Shown here: piece after piece, positions 17,810 to 25,919 of the stretch
Layout of the letters: each line of letters opens with the position of its first letter
How positions within the stretch are numbered: position 1 is the first letter of the stretch
DNA from: Colimorpha sp045576855
GTDB taxonomy: Bacteria > Bacteroidota > Bacteroidia > Bacteroidales > P3
Direction of reading: 5' to 3'
Assembly: GCA_045576855.1 (NCBI GenBank)
Contig: JAZNHG010000052.1
Span: 62,001-126,000 of the forward strand
Length of the DNA stretch: 64,000 nt
Translations under genes and position numbers: made by a program
Notes under the pieces: generated by a model
What the model was told of the DNA's origin: nothing
Database searches by the model: none
The model's input: only the letters and a program-made list of their open reading frames with translations

Positions 17810-18583
17810 CTACAGCGACGCTTCCGGCTGCTCCGGCGTGGCGGCCAGCGGCTCGTCCTCGTCTTTGCCGCCCTTCTTGCGGCTCTGCTGGTATTGCAGG
17901 TCTATTTTCGCCAGGTCGGCGTTGTAGTACTGTGCCGCCTTCGACAGGCTCTCCTCGGGCTGCAGCTCCTGCACGGCGTTGAGGTAGGTGATGAAAGCGC
18001 GGTAGTGGCCGTCCAGCTTCTCGCGCGCCGCCTTCAGCTCGCCCACCACCACGTCGCTCTTCTCCTCGTTGCGCTTGCCCATCGTCTGCTCAATCTGCTC
18101 CGTGCGGTTCAGCAGGCGGCGGTTCAGCTCCGTCAGGCCCATCGCCTGCAGGTCGGCCGTCAGCTCGCGGTCCGAGAGCTTCTGCTCCATATTGTGAATT
18201 TTGGCGTTCTCGGCCACCAGCGCCTCGCTGGTGCGGAAACCGTAGTCGCGGAACACCTGCGCCACCCTGCGGCCGTGCGCCGCCAGCGTCTCGTCCTCGA
18301 GTTTCGCGGCCCACGCCTCGGCCACCTTCTGCATCACGTAGGCGTAGCCGTCGCGCTCCTTGTCCAGGGCGGCAATCTTCGCCGTCAGCTCGCTCTTCTG
18401 CGTCCGCTTGTAGGCCTCGTCGAAAGCCACGAACAGCCGGCTGTACTCGTCTCGCATCCTTTGGAACCGCTCCAACCCGCACTCCGCCGCGCGGATGCGC
18501 TCCTCAAATGCTTTCACTGCGCTGAAATAATAGGCCATTGGGAACACGCTCAATGCCTTGTCCGAAAATTTAATTGCGTCCAT
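17810..18583 (-). CDS. DUF6261-like hypothetical protein
   Basis: 257 residues without signal peptide or membrane segments. It is largely helical with charged heptads (FRDYGFRTSEALVAENAKIHNMEQKL, NRRLLNRTEQIEQTMGKRNEEKSDVVVGELKAAREKL). The size, helical pattern and C-terminal tail rich in E, P, A and K match DUF6261-type proteins that are scattered through Bacteroidota genomes; that assignment is from memory and moderate only. Function unknown. A strong terminator follows, and an AT-rich region with a 41-bp repeat lies upstream, so it is a single-gene unit. Confidence 0.6.
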   Translation of the reverse strand: MDAIKFSDKALSVFPMAYYFSAVKAFEERIRAAECGLERFQRMRDEYSRLFVAFDEAYKRTQKSELTAKIAALDKERDGYAYVMQKVAEAWAAKLEDETLAAHGRRVAQVFRDYGFRTSEALVAENAKIHNMEQKLSDRELTADLQAMGLTELNRRLLNRTEQIEQTMGKRNEEKSDVVVGELKAAREKLDGHYRAFITYLNAVQELQPEESLSKAAQYYNADLAKIDLQYQQSRKKGGKDEDEPLAATPEQPEASL

Positions 18584-18615
18584 AATTCACTATTTTTTTT
18601 GGTTAGAAAAATCTC

Positions 18616-18820
18616 TTTTCACCGTGTTTTCATTTTGAAAGGCCCCGAAAACACTCTTTTCACCCGTTTTTATTTTCATTTGGCCCTCGCGACACCCTTT
18701 TCACCGCCTTTTGATTTCAAAACAGCCCCGCGACACTCTTTTTACCCATTTTCAAAATCATTTGGCCTTCGCGACACTCTTTTCAGCCGTTTTTAAAACC
18801 GATTGGTCGTCCGTGCGAGG
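18616..18820. repeat. Five tandem 41-bp repeats
   Basis: Five successive units, each exactly 41 bp (starts 18616, 18657, 18698, 18739, 18780). Each begins ttttcacc or a close variant and most end in gcgacac(t/c)c. The units diverge from each other by several substitutions but not in length. The array fills the 295-bp gap between the DUF6261-like gene and the aspartyl-protease-like gene; the rest of the gap shows no clear signal. Confidence 0.88.
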
Positions 18821-18878
18821 TTGACAGTGTCAATTTGAATTGGGATGTTCATAATGATTGTATAATATTGATGAATAA

Positions 18879-19853
18879 TTATTCGTTCCTCTTCAGGTAG
18901 AACATATTGTTCTTGTAGTCGAAGATGATTTTGAAGTGTCTGAAGAAATTGTTGCCGAGCAGAATGTCGCAATCCAAACCTGCAAAGTCCATCCTGGTTC
19001 CCGGCAACTTCGCCACGGTGCGGCGGCTGTCATCCATGTAGCCAATCGGGAAATCCACGCTGTCGACGGCAGAGCCGATTTGGGACAGGATCAACCACGC
19101 AAGCGAGGCGGTGTCTATCTGGCTGAAATGCTGGTCAACCCGTTCCAGGAATGCAGTATCGAAGGCCGTGCCGGCAGCGTTCCCCAAATCCAGGAACGCA
19201 CGTACCGAAGCGGGGCTTCCGTCCTTCAACTTGAACCCGTCCACTTTGATACACCTGTGCCGTGGATTGTATTGCGCATTGGTGTATTCCATGGGAATTG
19301 CCATATACTGCCCTATCGTCTCCGGAAGGTGGTTGCTCAGCACCATATATTTGTTCCGATAGTCAATCTCCACGACATATTGTTCAAAGACGTTGCGGCC
19401 AATGACGGCCTTGCAGTTAGGCATGAATAGTTCGTGATATTTAGTGATAAATATTGTATCCAATCGAATTACGGTGTGTCCCATCGTATAATAAAGGCTG
19501 TCTGCTGTGCATGTCTTTATTACTTTTGAAAACATTTTCGAACCTGTTCGACCCAATATTGTATCAACTTTTAGAACCATGTACGACAGATTCAATCTTT
19601 CGGCCAAATCGGGAGAAACGGCAGAGTGATAGTAGCCATTGTCAATTAGAACGGTATCTATCGCTACTCCGTTCACCGCCAAGCCACAGTAGAGGCCGTC
19701 ATGGTATTGGTACATCGCGTCCGTCTCGAAGATGATGGGGATGGTGTCCTCAAACGGAGGTTCGACAACGGCTTCTTCCGCCGTGCCGCTCTTGCAGGCG
19801 GTCATCATTCCGAGGGCGCACACCATCGCGCCGAGTAAAAATACTTTCTTCAT
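18879..19853 (-). CDS. Lipoprotein with pepsin/retropepsin-like fold
   Basis: 324 residues. The signal peptide ends in lipobox MTAC (Cys20). Two half-domains of an aspartic-protease fold can be seen: VLIDNGYYHSAVSPDLAERL near residue 68 and AFLDLGNAAGTAFDTAFLER near residue 218. A closing strand CDILLGNNFFRHFKIIFDYKNNMFYLKRN is typical of the family (ILGxxFFxxFxxxFDYxxxxxYL). The usual Asp-Thr/Ser-Gly is replaced by Asp-Asn-Gly in the first half and Asp-Leu-Gly in the second. It may therefore be inactive or use a changed mechanism. The gene stands alone; a run of eleven G lies about 120 bp upstream. Confidence 0.7.
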   Translation of the reverse strand: MKKVFLLGAMVCALGMMTACKSGTAEEAVVEPPFEDTIPIIFETDAMYQYHDGLYCGLAVNGVAIDTVLIDNGYYHSAVSPDLAERLNLSYMVLKVDTILGRTGSKMFSKVIKTCTADSLYYTMGHTVIRLDTIFITKYHELFMPNCKAVIGRNVFEQYVVEIDYRNKYMVLSNHLPETIGQYMAIPMEYTNAQYNPRHRCIKVDGFKLKDGSPASVRAFLDLGNAAGTAFDTAFLERVDQHFSQIDTASLAWLILSQIGSAVDSVDFPIGYMDDSRRTVAKLPGTRMDFAGLDCDILLGNNFFRHFKIIFDYKNNMFYLKRNE

Positions 19854-19973
19854 ATTGATTGAAATTTTGATATTACAAAACCATCCCGCCCCGCCGTAAA
19901 TTATGCGGCAGGTGCAGGCAAAAGAATTAAAAACAAAGAGGAAAGCCTCCCGGCGATTACTTGTGCAATTCGT

Positions 19974-19984
19974 GGGGGGGGGGG
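19974..19984. repeat. Homopolymer run of eleven G
   Basis: A G11 run on the plus strand, between the toxin gene end and the start of the aspartyl-protease-like lipoprotein, about 120 bp upstream of the latter. Such runs are often unstable in length. Confidence 0.9.
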
Positions 19985-20015
19985 ATAAAAATCAGTGAGT
20001 TATGGATATTTGTTT

Positions 20016-20324
20016 TCATCGGGCTATCATCTTGGACGGGCGGATACGGTCGACAATGACCATATCATCCTCTACGTGGAATATGAAACACCAGCGGCGG
20101 TTGTGGCTCACCATTCGGCGGGCTTTGGGATGGTACTGCCGTATGTTGGCCATCGTGCTCGGCCGGTACAGGTCGGCATACACCGAAAGCGACTGCACTT
20201 CGGCAATCATCATATCGAGATACCTACGTGCGCCCTCGATGCTCATCACCGTAAGCAGGAAGTCGGTCAAGTCCTCGATGTCGAGCCTCGCCCTGCGGGA
20301 AATTCTAAGCCTGTAGCTTTTCAT
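20016..20324 (-). CDS. ParE/RelE-type toxin of a toxin-antitoxin pair
   Basis: 102 residues from the ATG at 20324. The opening KSYRLRISRRARLDIEDLTDFLL and the later segments LYRPSTMANIRQYHPKARRMVSHNRRWCFIFHVEDDMVIVDRIRPSKM follow the ParE/RelE-fold pattern (beta strand, two helices with Asp-Ile-x-x-Leu, then the strand block ending in I.R). ParE toxins inhibit gyrase and RelE proteins cleave mRNA; the sequence does not tell which. The start overlaps the end of the antitoxin frame by 20 bp, which is usual for such pairs. Confidence 0.82.
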   Translation of the reverse strand: MKSYRLRISRRARLDIEDLTDFLLTVMSIEGARRYLDMMIAEVQSLSVYADLYRPSTMANIRQYHPKARRMVSHNRRWCFIFHVEDDMVIVDRIRPSKMIAR

Positions 20325-20493
20325 ATTTCTCAAGGTAGCGTTGCCAAACCTCGTCAAAATACTCTTCCACCGTCATTAGCTCGCTTTCGGGCGTTTTGTC
20401 GACACTTTGTGTTGTGTCGATGGGTTTTCGGCCGCGTGCCGAATGCGCGGTACGCACTGCCTTTGGTCCTTCTATTGTTGCTACAGATTCCAT
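20305..20493 (-). CDS. Antitoxin of the ParE-type pair
   Basis: 62 residues. The C-terminal MTVEEYFDEVWQRYLEKYEKLQA is the typical toxin-binding tail of Bacteroidota ParE antitoxins; the N-terminal half (with HSARGRKPIDTTQSVDKTPE) is polar and probably flexible. A TACTTTTGC promoter box is 26 nt upstream of the ATG. It overlaps the toxin start by 20 bp and is transcribed first. Confidence 0.78.
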   Translation of the reverse strand: MESVATIEGPKAVRTAHSARGRKPIDTTQSVDKTPESELMTVEEYFDEVWQRYLEKYEKLQA

Positions 20494-20518
20494 ATCAGAT
20501 TGTATTGTTTTCGATTTG

Positions 20519-20527
20519 CAAAAGTAC
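20519..20527 (-). promoter_or_regulatory. Promoter -7 box for the toxin-antitoxin pair
   Basis: TACTTTTGC on the minus strand 26 nt before the antitoxin ATG. Confidence 0.6.
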
Positions 20528-20680
20528 GAAGAATTATCGGATTTTTCACAAAATATTTTTAATCATTGGTGTTGACTCACATCATCCAGTTGATCTAAGC
20601 GGTGTTCGCAGGCAAACCACAAGGCCTGCAAAGCAGGCAGGACAAAATGCAATTTGGATTAAATGCTATTGTTACAATTA

Positions 20681-20896
20681 TTAGTTCAGCGGCACGAAGT
20701 ACTCGAAGCAGAGATCCTCGTCCAGTGTGCGCCAGCTGATGCCGTAGCGGTCGGTCTCGTAGTCCTGCAACTCTGCCGCCGAGGCTCCGCGCAGCCGCGG
20801 ATAGTCGGCGATGCGCTCGCGCAGCTCCTGCCCGCCGTCGGTCAGGATGTGTACATATTCGTTGTCGACCCAAACCTTGCTTACATTCATTGTCAT
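20681..20896 (-). CDS. DUF2442 family protein
   Basis: 71 residues. KVWVDNEYVHILTDGGQELRERIADYPRLRGASAAELQDYETDRYGISWRTLDEDL fits the DUF2442 pattern, which is a short beta domain with a final W-x-x-LDEDL. A slightly shorter start at 20890 is possible. It follows a DUF4160 gene by 17 bp. These two families are regularly found side by side and have been suggested to form a toxin-antitoxin-like pair; that role is inferred, not proven. Confidence 0.8.
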   Translation of the reverse strand: MTMNVSKVWVDNEYVHILTDGGQELRERIADYPRLRGASAAELQDYETDRYGISWRTLDEDLCFEYFVPLN

Positions 20897-20913
20897 AACG
20901 ATTCCTCCTTACT

Positions 20914-21162
20914 TTATTTTCCGAAAAACGTGTGCCACTGCTGGATAATGATTTCGCGGTTCTCCTCAATTACCATCTCGGCCATCTTCAGCTCGTTGGC
21001 CTTGAGGCCGTCATTTTCCACGAGGCGAATCTCGGGCAGGACGTTGAACTTGGCCTTGCGGGCGGTCTTGCCCTTGCCAGCCACGACGTGGACGTGTATC
21101 GGCTCGTGGTCGTTGGAGTAGAACTGGAATCTCAATCCGAAGAATATGAAAAGCAGCGGCAT
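20914..21162 (-). CDS. DUF4160 family protein
   Basis: 82 residues. FIFFGLRFQFYSNDHEPIHVHVVAGKGKTARKAKF carries the family signature FxxYSNDHxPxHxHV. The C-terminal AEMVIEENREIIIQQWHTFFG is also typical. It lies 17 bp upstream of DUF2442 and 1.4 kb of the surrounding DNA contains two such small gene pairs. Function unknown. Confidence 0.82.
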   Translation of the reverse strand: MPLLFIFFGLRFQFYSNDHEPIHVHVVAGKGKTARKAKFNVLPEIRLVENDGLKANELKMAEMVIEENREIIIQQWHTFFGK

Positions 21163-21370
21163 AGTCGTTTTAATTTACATCATTGTTTTGCCTTATTAAC
21201 GCATCATATTTGTTTTTATTGCCCTCGCCTACAATATTTTTCTCACGCCACGACACTCATTGCATTCCAACGTTTTCGTTAAGCCGAATGCAGAGGGCAA
21301 ATCACGAAGTGTTTGCACTATGCTGAGGCGAGAAAACGACCCATGAAATGGAACTGTATCTCCTTTTTTA

Positions 21371-21421
21371 ATGAAAAATTTGCCTCGTAACAATCTTTTC
21401 ATTTCATCTTAACAGCTTTGT
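21371..21421. promoter_or_regulatory. Candidate phosphate-response element, copy B
   Basis: Matches 17624-17673. The 11-bp units taacaatcttt (21388) and taacagctttg (21410) are again 22 bp apart, and the atgaaaa/ttttcat inverted repeat is kept. It ends 13 bp before the -7 box of the PiT transporter gene, a usual position for an activator that replaces the upstream promoter contact. The remaining part of the 306-bp gap (21163-21370) shows no clear feature. Confidence 0.65.
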
Positions 21422-21434
21422 AATATGAGCCCTC

Positions 21435-21443
21435 TATTTTTGC
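21435..21443 (+). promoter_or_regulatory. PiT transporter promoter -7 box
   Basis: TATTTTTGC, 25 nt upstream of the ATG, directly after the candidate phosphate-response element. Confidence 0.7.
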
Positions 21444-21468
21444 GGTTGGAAATAAACATTAAGAGAAA

Positions 21469-23721
21469 ATGGAAACAACTTGTTATCTGATTATTATTGT
21501 ATTTCTGCTGGTGCTGGCAGTGGTGGATTTGTTTGTCGGAGTCAGCAACGACGCCGTCAATTTTATGAATTCGGCCATCGGGGCCAAGGTGGCGCGGTTC
21601 CGCACCGTGATCATCGTTGCCTCGGTGGGAATCGTTGCCGGAGCTATGCTGTCGGCGGGGATGATGGATGTGGCGCGGCACGGCATTATGCAGCCGTCGT
21701 ACTTCTCGTTTCGCGAGGTGATGATGCTGTTTCTGGCCGTGATGGTGACGGATGTGATTGTGCTTGACGTGTTCAACTCGCACGGTATGCCCACCTCCAC
21801 GACCGTGTCGCTGGTGTTCGAACTCTTGGGCGGCACTTTTGTTCTGGCGCTGCTCAAGATGTCGGCCGACGGCAGCCTGGCGATGTCCGACCTGCTCAAT
21901 TCCAGCAAGGCATTGTCGGTCATCATCGCCATCTTTGTCAGCGTGGCGCTCGCTTTCGTCACGGGTGCCGTGGTGCAGTGGATTTCGCGTCTGATCTTCA
22001 CCTTCCGCATCCACAGGCATCCTTACGCCGAGGCGTTCTTCGGCGGCATCGCCTTCACGGTGCTCGCCTATTTCATTTTCATCAAAGGGCTTTCAGGCAC
22101 TCCGTTTATCGGCGAGGAGACGAAGGCGTGGATTGTGCAGAACACGGGGATGCTGTTGTTCTGCATATTCTGCGTGACGACTTTCGTTTCGTTCTTCCTC
22201 GTCATTGCGCGGGTGAACATATTCCGCCTGGTCGTTCTGTTTGGCACATTCGCCTTGGCGATGGCTTTCGCAAGCAACGACCTGGTGAACTTCGTCGGTG
22301 TGCCCCTCGCCGGGCTCTCCTCCTTCCAAGACTGGATGCAACACGGCGCGCCCGACCCCGACGGCTTTATGATGACCTCGCTGATGGAGTCGGAGAAATC
22401 GCCGTTTGGCTATCTGGCCGTCGCCGGGGTGATAATGATTGTGGCACTGGCCACCTCGAAGAAGGCCCAGAATGTGGTGAAGACCGAGGTGGGCCTGGGC
22501 CGACAGGACGAGAGCGACGAGATGTTCGGCTCCAGCCAGGCAGCGCGTACCATAGTGCGTTCGGCGCAAGCGGCCAAGACGGCCGTTTCGAGCATCACCC
22601 CACGTTGGCTTCGCCGGGCCATACGGCAACGTTTCGACACCGAGAATGCCGAAATGCCGGGCGGCGCATCGTTCGATATGGTGCGGGCATCGGTCAACCT
22701 GGTGCTGGCATCGGTATTGATTGTCATCGGCACCAACTACAAACTGCCGCTCTCCACCACCTACGTGACCTTTATGGTGGCTATGGGAACAAGTCTTGCC
22801 GACGGCGCTTGGGGACGCGACAGCGCTGTGTTCCGCGTCACGGGAGTCCTCAGCGTCATCGGCGGCTGGTTCCTCACGGCCGGCATTGCCTTTGTCTCGT
22901 GCGCCCTGGTCTGCCTGCTGTTCTATTTTGGCGGCTTCATCGCTATGTTTGCCTTGATGATTTTGGCGGCATTCATCGTGGTGAAGGGCAACATCACCTA
23001 CCGCAAGAAAAAACTGGAGGACAAGGACGCGCTTCTCGCTTCCATTATGCACAGCCACGACGCAGAGATTGTGTGGGATCTGCTAAAAAAACATATCAGC
23101 CATACGCAGAGCGACACCTGCCGTTTCACCTCCGAACAATACAACCGCATCCTCGACGGTCTGATGTCGGAGAACCTTAAAGGGTTGCGCGCCACGCAAC
23201 TGCTGCTGAAAGACAAACAGGAGGAGCTGAAAAAGGTGCGCCACCGCGAGTTTGTCGCCTTGCACCGCATTCCCGAAGACATCGCACTGGAACACAACAC
23301 CTGGTTCCATCTTGGCGCCAACAGCAACCAGCAGTTCATCTATTGCCTGAAGCGGCTACTCGAGCCGATAAAGGAGCATATCGACAACAACTTCAACCCC
23401 GTACCTGCGGCCTTTATGGAAGAGTTCCGCCCCATCCGCAACAGCATCGGCAATCTGATGGACGAGACTTGCGAGATGCTCACCACTTGCAGCTTCGACC
23501 ACGAAAAAAGAGTGCTCGAGGAGGCCGAACTCTGCAAAAAAGAGCTCTCGGCCCTGCGCAAAACACACATCGACCGTATGCAGAGGCGGGCGGGCACAGC
23601 CGACTACAAGACATCGCTCATCTACCTGAACATCCTTCAGGAAAGCCAGGAACTCCTCAGCATAATGCGCCACCAACTGAAAGCCGCACGCAAACTCCTC
23701 GCAGAGAACAGGCATTTTTAG
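21469..23721 (+). CDS. PiT family inorganic phosphate transporter with PhoU-like C-terminal region
   Basis: 750 residues, much longer than a basic PiT protein (about 420-500). The N-terminal half and the later repeat carry the two PiT signatures: GVSNDAVNF near residue 24 and GTNYKLPLSTTYVTFMVAMGTSLADGAWGRDSAVFR near residue 422. About 10-12 membrane segments are visible. Residues from about 510 to the end are soluble and helical (KLEDKDALLASIMHSHDAEIVWDLLKKHI ... RRAGTADYKTSLIYLNILQESQELLSIMRHQLKAARKL), resembling the PhoU-like domain often fused to PiT in this phylum. It probably imports phosphate with protons or sodium. A PhoB/PhoR-like pair follows 52 bp downstream. Confidence 0.9.
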   Translation: METTCYLIIIVFLLVLAVVDLFVGVSNDAVNFMNSAIGAKVARFRTVIIVASVGIVAGAMLSAGMMDVARHGIMQPSYFSFREVMMLFLAVMVTDVIVLDVFNSHGMPTSTTVSLVFELLGGTFVLALLKMSADGSLAMSDLLNSSKALSVIIAIFVSVALAFVTGAVVQWISRLIFTFRIHRHPYAEAFFGGIAFTVLAYFIFIKGLSGTPFIGEETKAWIVQNTGMLLFCIFCVTTFVSFFLVIARVNIFRLVVLFGTFALAMAFASNDLVNFVGVPLAGLSSFQDWMQHGAPDPDGFMMTSLMESEKSPFGYLAVAGVIMIVALATSKKAQNVVKTEVGLGRQDESDEMFGSSQAARTIVRSAQAAKTAVSSITPRWLRRAIRQRFDTENAEMPGGASFDMVRASVNLVLASVLIVIGTNYKLPLSTTYVTFMVAMGTSLADGAWGRDSAVFRVTGVLSVIGGWFLTAGIAFVSCALVCLLFYFGGFIAMFALMILAAFIVVKGNITYRKKKLEDKDALLASIMHSHDAEIVWDLLKKHISHTQSDTCRFTSEQYNRILDGLMSENLKGLRATQLLLKDKQEELKKVRHREFVALHRIPEDIALEHNTWFHLGANSNQQFIYCLKRLLEPIKEHIDNNFNPVPAAFMEEFRPIRNSIGNLMDETCEMLTTCSFDHEKRVLEEAELCKKELSALRKTHIDRMQRRAGTADYKTSLIYLNILQESQELLSIMRHQLKAARKLLAENRHF

Positions 23722-23773
23722 CTAAACACAATAAAAAACAGCATATTCCGTTTTATCCAATAATATTTGCCCT

Positions 23774-24466
23774 ATGACTAAAGACCGCACATACAACATT
23801 CTTGTTGTTGACGACGAAATCGACATTTGTCAGATACTGCAATATAATTTAGAGAAAGAAGGCTATTCCGTTGCGGTGGCGACATCCGCGGAAGAAGCCC
23901 TGCAAAACAACATTCCCGATTTCAACCTCTTGCTACTCGATGTGATGATGGACGGAATGTCGGGCTTCGAACTGGCAAGTGCGTTGAAAAACAACGAGAA
24001 AACATCAGACATCCCTATTATCTTCCTGACGGCAAAAGATTCGGAGCAAGACATCTTGCACGGTTTCGGACTTGGTGCCGACGATTATATTTCCAAACCG
24101 TTCAGGATACTGGAACTGTTGGCCAGAGTCAAGGTCGTTTTAACCAGGTCGGACCGCAAAGAAAAACCGGCAAAGGATACTCTGCAATATGAGGGCATTG
24201 TGCTAAACACCAGCCAGAAGAAGGTGCATGTCGACGGGGTGGAAGTCCCTTTCACAAGGACCGAATTCGAACTGCTGGCCTTGCTGCTGTCTGTTCGTGG
24301 ACGTGTGCTCTCCCGGCAAGAGTTGATTGACCGCATCTGGCCCAACGATGCCACGGTGATGGACCGCACTGTCGACGTGAACATCCTGAGGATACGGAAA
24401 AAGATTGAGCCCTATTCTTCGTGTATCGGAACAAAGATGGGCTACGGTTATTATTTCAAGGACTGA
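23774..24466 (+). CDS. OmpR/PhoB-family response regulator
   Basis: 230 residues. The receiver domain has the acidic pair DDE at 13-15, the phosphorylated Asp56 in LLLLDVMMDGMSG, and Lys in FLTAKDS. The C-terminal winged helix (about 130-230) includes FTRTEFELLALLLSVRGRVLSRQELIDRIWPND and RTVDVNILRIRKKIEP, which is the OmpR/PhoB type. The partner kinase begins 6 bp downstream. Position right after a phosphate transporter, and the 11-bp repeat motif upstream of that transporter, suggest a PhoB role; this is inference from context. Confidence 0.93.
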   Translation: MTKDRTYNILVVDDEIDICQILQYNLEKEGYSVAVATSAEEALQNNIPDFNLLLLDVMMDGMSGFELASALKNNEKTSDIPIIFLTAKDSEQDILHGFGLGADDYISKPFRILELLARVKVVLTRSDRKEKPAKDTLQYEGIVLNTSQKKVHVDGVEVPFTRTEFELLALLLSVRGRVLSRQELIDRIWPNDATVMDRTVDVNILRIRKKIEPYSSCIGTKMGYGYYFKD

Positions 24467-24472
24467 GGCGAT

Positions 24473-25888
24473 ATGTCTATCGGGAAGAAGCTGTCGGTCA
24501 GCATAACGGTGATATTCGGTCTGTTTGCTTTCTCTTTTATGGCTTTTCAGCACTATCGGGAGAAAGAGTTCAAGATAGAGTGCCTGAACATCCAACTTCA
24601 GGGCTGCAACCTGCGTATAAGTGAATCTCTCAGCAGCGGCGACAGCATCACAGACAGCCTTGTCGAGAGTTACGTTTTCCGGCACGAGATGGAAAATCTG
24701 CGTGTGACAATCATCGACAGCCTCGGCCGGGTGCTATACGACAACCGTATCGAGGACTACAGCACGATGGACAATCACCTTCACCGGAAGGAAATACGCG
24801 AGGCTTTAGACAAAGGGCAGGGGACAGACATAGAACGAACCAGCGCCACAATGGGCCAGGATTACTTCTATTCTGCCACCTATCTGCCACAACTCGGCCT
24901 CTACGTCCGCTCCGCATTGCCCTACACCCACGACCTGAAGGATTCCCTGCAAGCGGAGAAGAAATACCTGTGGCTCACCTTGGGTATTTTCATTGTCTTA
25001 ATGTTTGTGCTGTCCCGCTTTACAAGAAAAATAGGGAACAGCATCGACAAGCTACGTACCTTCGCCGAACGAATCGCTTTGGGCGAAAGCCTTGAAATTG
25101 AAGAACTGGCCACCTTTTCGAACGATGAACTTGGCGAGATAGCCGAGCGAATCGTCAAAATATACAAGAAGCTGCAGGCCACGAAAGAAGAGCAGAACCA
25201 GCTGAAACACGAGCTGACGCAGAACGCCGCCCACGAGCTGAAGACTCCCGTGGCAAGCATTCAGGGCTATCTGGAAACGGTCTTGACGCACCCCGACATC
25301 TCCGACGAGATGCGCCAACAGTTTCTCGTGCAATGCTTCGGACAGGCACAGCGGCTGGCATCCATCCTGCAGGATATGGCCACCCTGAACAAAATCGACG
25401 CGGCGCCGATGACATACAAGTTCGAGGAAGTTAACATTTCACAGATAGTGGAGCAGGTCCTCGACGCTTCGGCATTGCAACTGGAGGAACATCAGATGCA
25501 TTTCGACAACCAGTTGCCCGCCACGCTTATGGCACGCGCCGATGCGTCGCTCGTCCATAGCATCTTCCGCAACCTCACCGACAACGCCATATCCTACGCA
25601 GGCGACGGCACCACGATAACCCTTACACATTCCGACGCCGACACCCATTGGCAGTTCACTTTCTCCGACAATGGCGTTGGAATCGCGCAGGAGCATCTGT
25701 CGCGTATCTTCGAGCGGTTCTATCGTGTCGACAAAGGCCGGAGCCGCAAACTCGGAGGCACAGGCCTCGGCCTCGCCATCGTCAAAAACGCCGTGGCTCT
25801 GCACGGCGGAACGATAGCCGCATTCCAGAACGCCGACGGCGGCGTCCGCTTCGTTTTCACCATACGCAAAAACGCCAACCGACCCTAA
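24473..25888 (+). CDS. Sensor histidine kinase, PhoR-like
   Basis: 471 residues. Two membrane segments (about 8-24 and 165-182) enclose a periplasmic sensor region of about 140 residues. A HAMP-like linker follows, then HisKA with His254 in NAAHELKTPVASIQGYLE, then the ATPase domain with the N box NLTDNAISYAG, G1 DNGVGIAQEHL, F box IFERFYRVD and G2 GGTGLGLAIVK. It is cotranscribed with the response regulator. The sensor domain has no recognised family, so the signal is inferred from its neighbours only. Confidence 0.92.
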   Translation: MSIGKKLSVSITVIFGLFAFSFMAFQHYREKEFKIECLNIQLQGCNLRISESLSSGDSITDSLVESYVFRHEMENLRVTIIDSLGRVLYDNRIEDYSTMDNHLHRKEIREALDKGQGTDIERTSATMGQDYFYSATYLPQLGLYVRSALPYTHDLKDSLQAEKKYLWLTLGIFIVLMFVLSRFTRKIGNSIDKLRTFAERIALGESLEIEELATFSNDELGEIAERIVKIYKKLQATKEEQNQLKHELTQNAAHELKTPVASIQGYLETVLTHPDISDEMRQQFLVQCFGQAQRLASILQDMATLNKIDAAPMTYKFEEVNISQIVEQVLDASALQLEEHQMHFDNQLPATLMARADASLVHSIFRNLTDNAISYAGDGTTITLTHSDADTHWQFTFSDNGVGIAQEHLSRIFERFYRVDKGRSRKLGGTGLGLAIVKNAVALHGGTIAAFQNADGGVRFVFTIRKNANRP

Positions 25889-25919
25889 CCCGCACCATTA
25901 TATCATCAATGATTTGCCG

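Noticed and set aside
18616..18820. 41-bp repeats as a CRISPR or integron array
   Set aside because: Units follow each other directly, with no unique spacers, and no cas or integrase gene is near.
20594..20632. Short inverted repeat gcctgc-aaa-gcaggc as a mobile-element end
   Set aside because: Too short, no partner end and no transposase; at most a weak terminator behind the DUF2442 gene.
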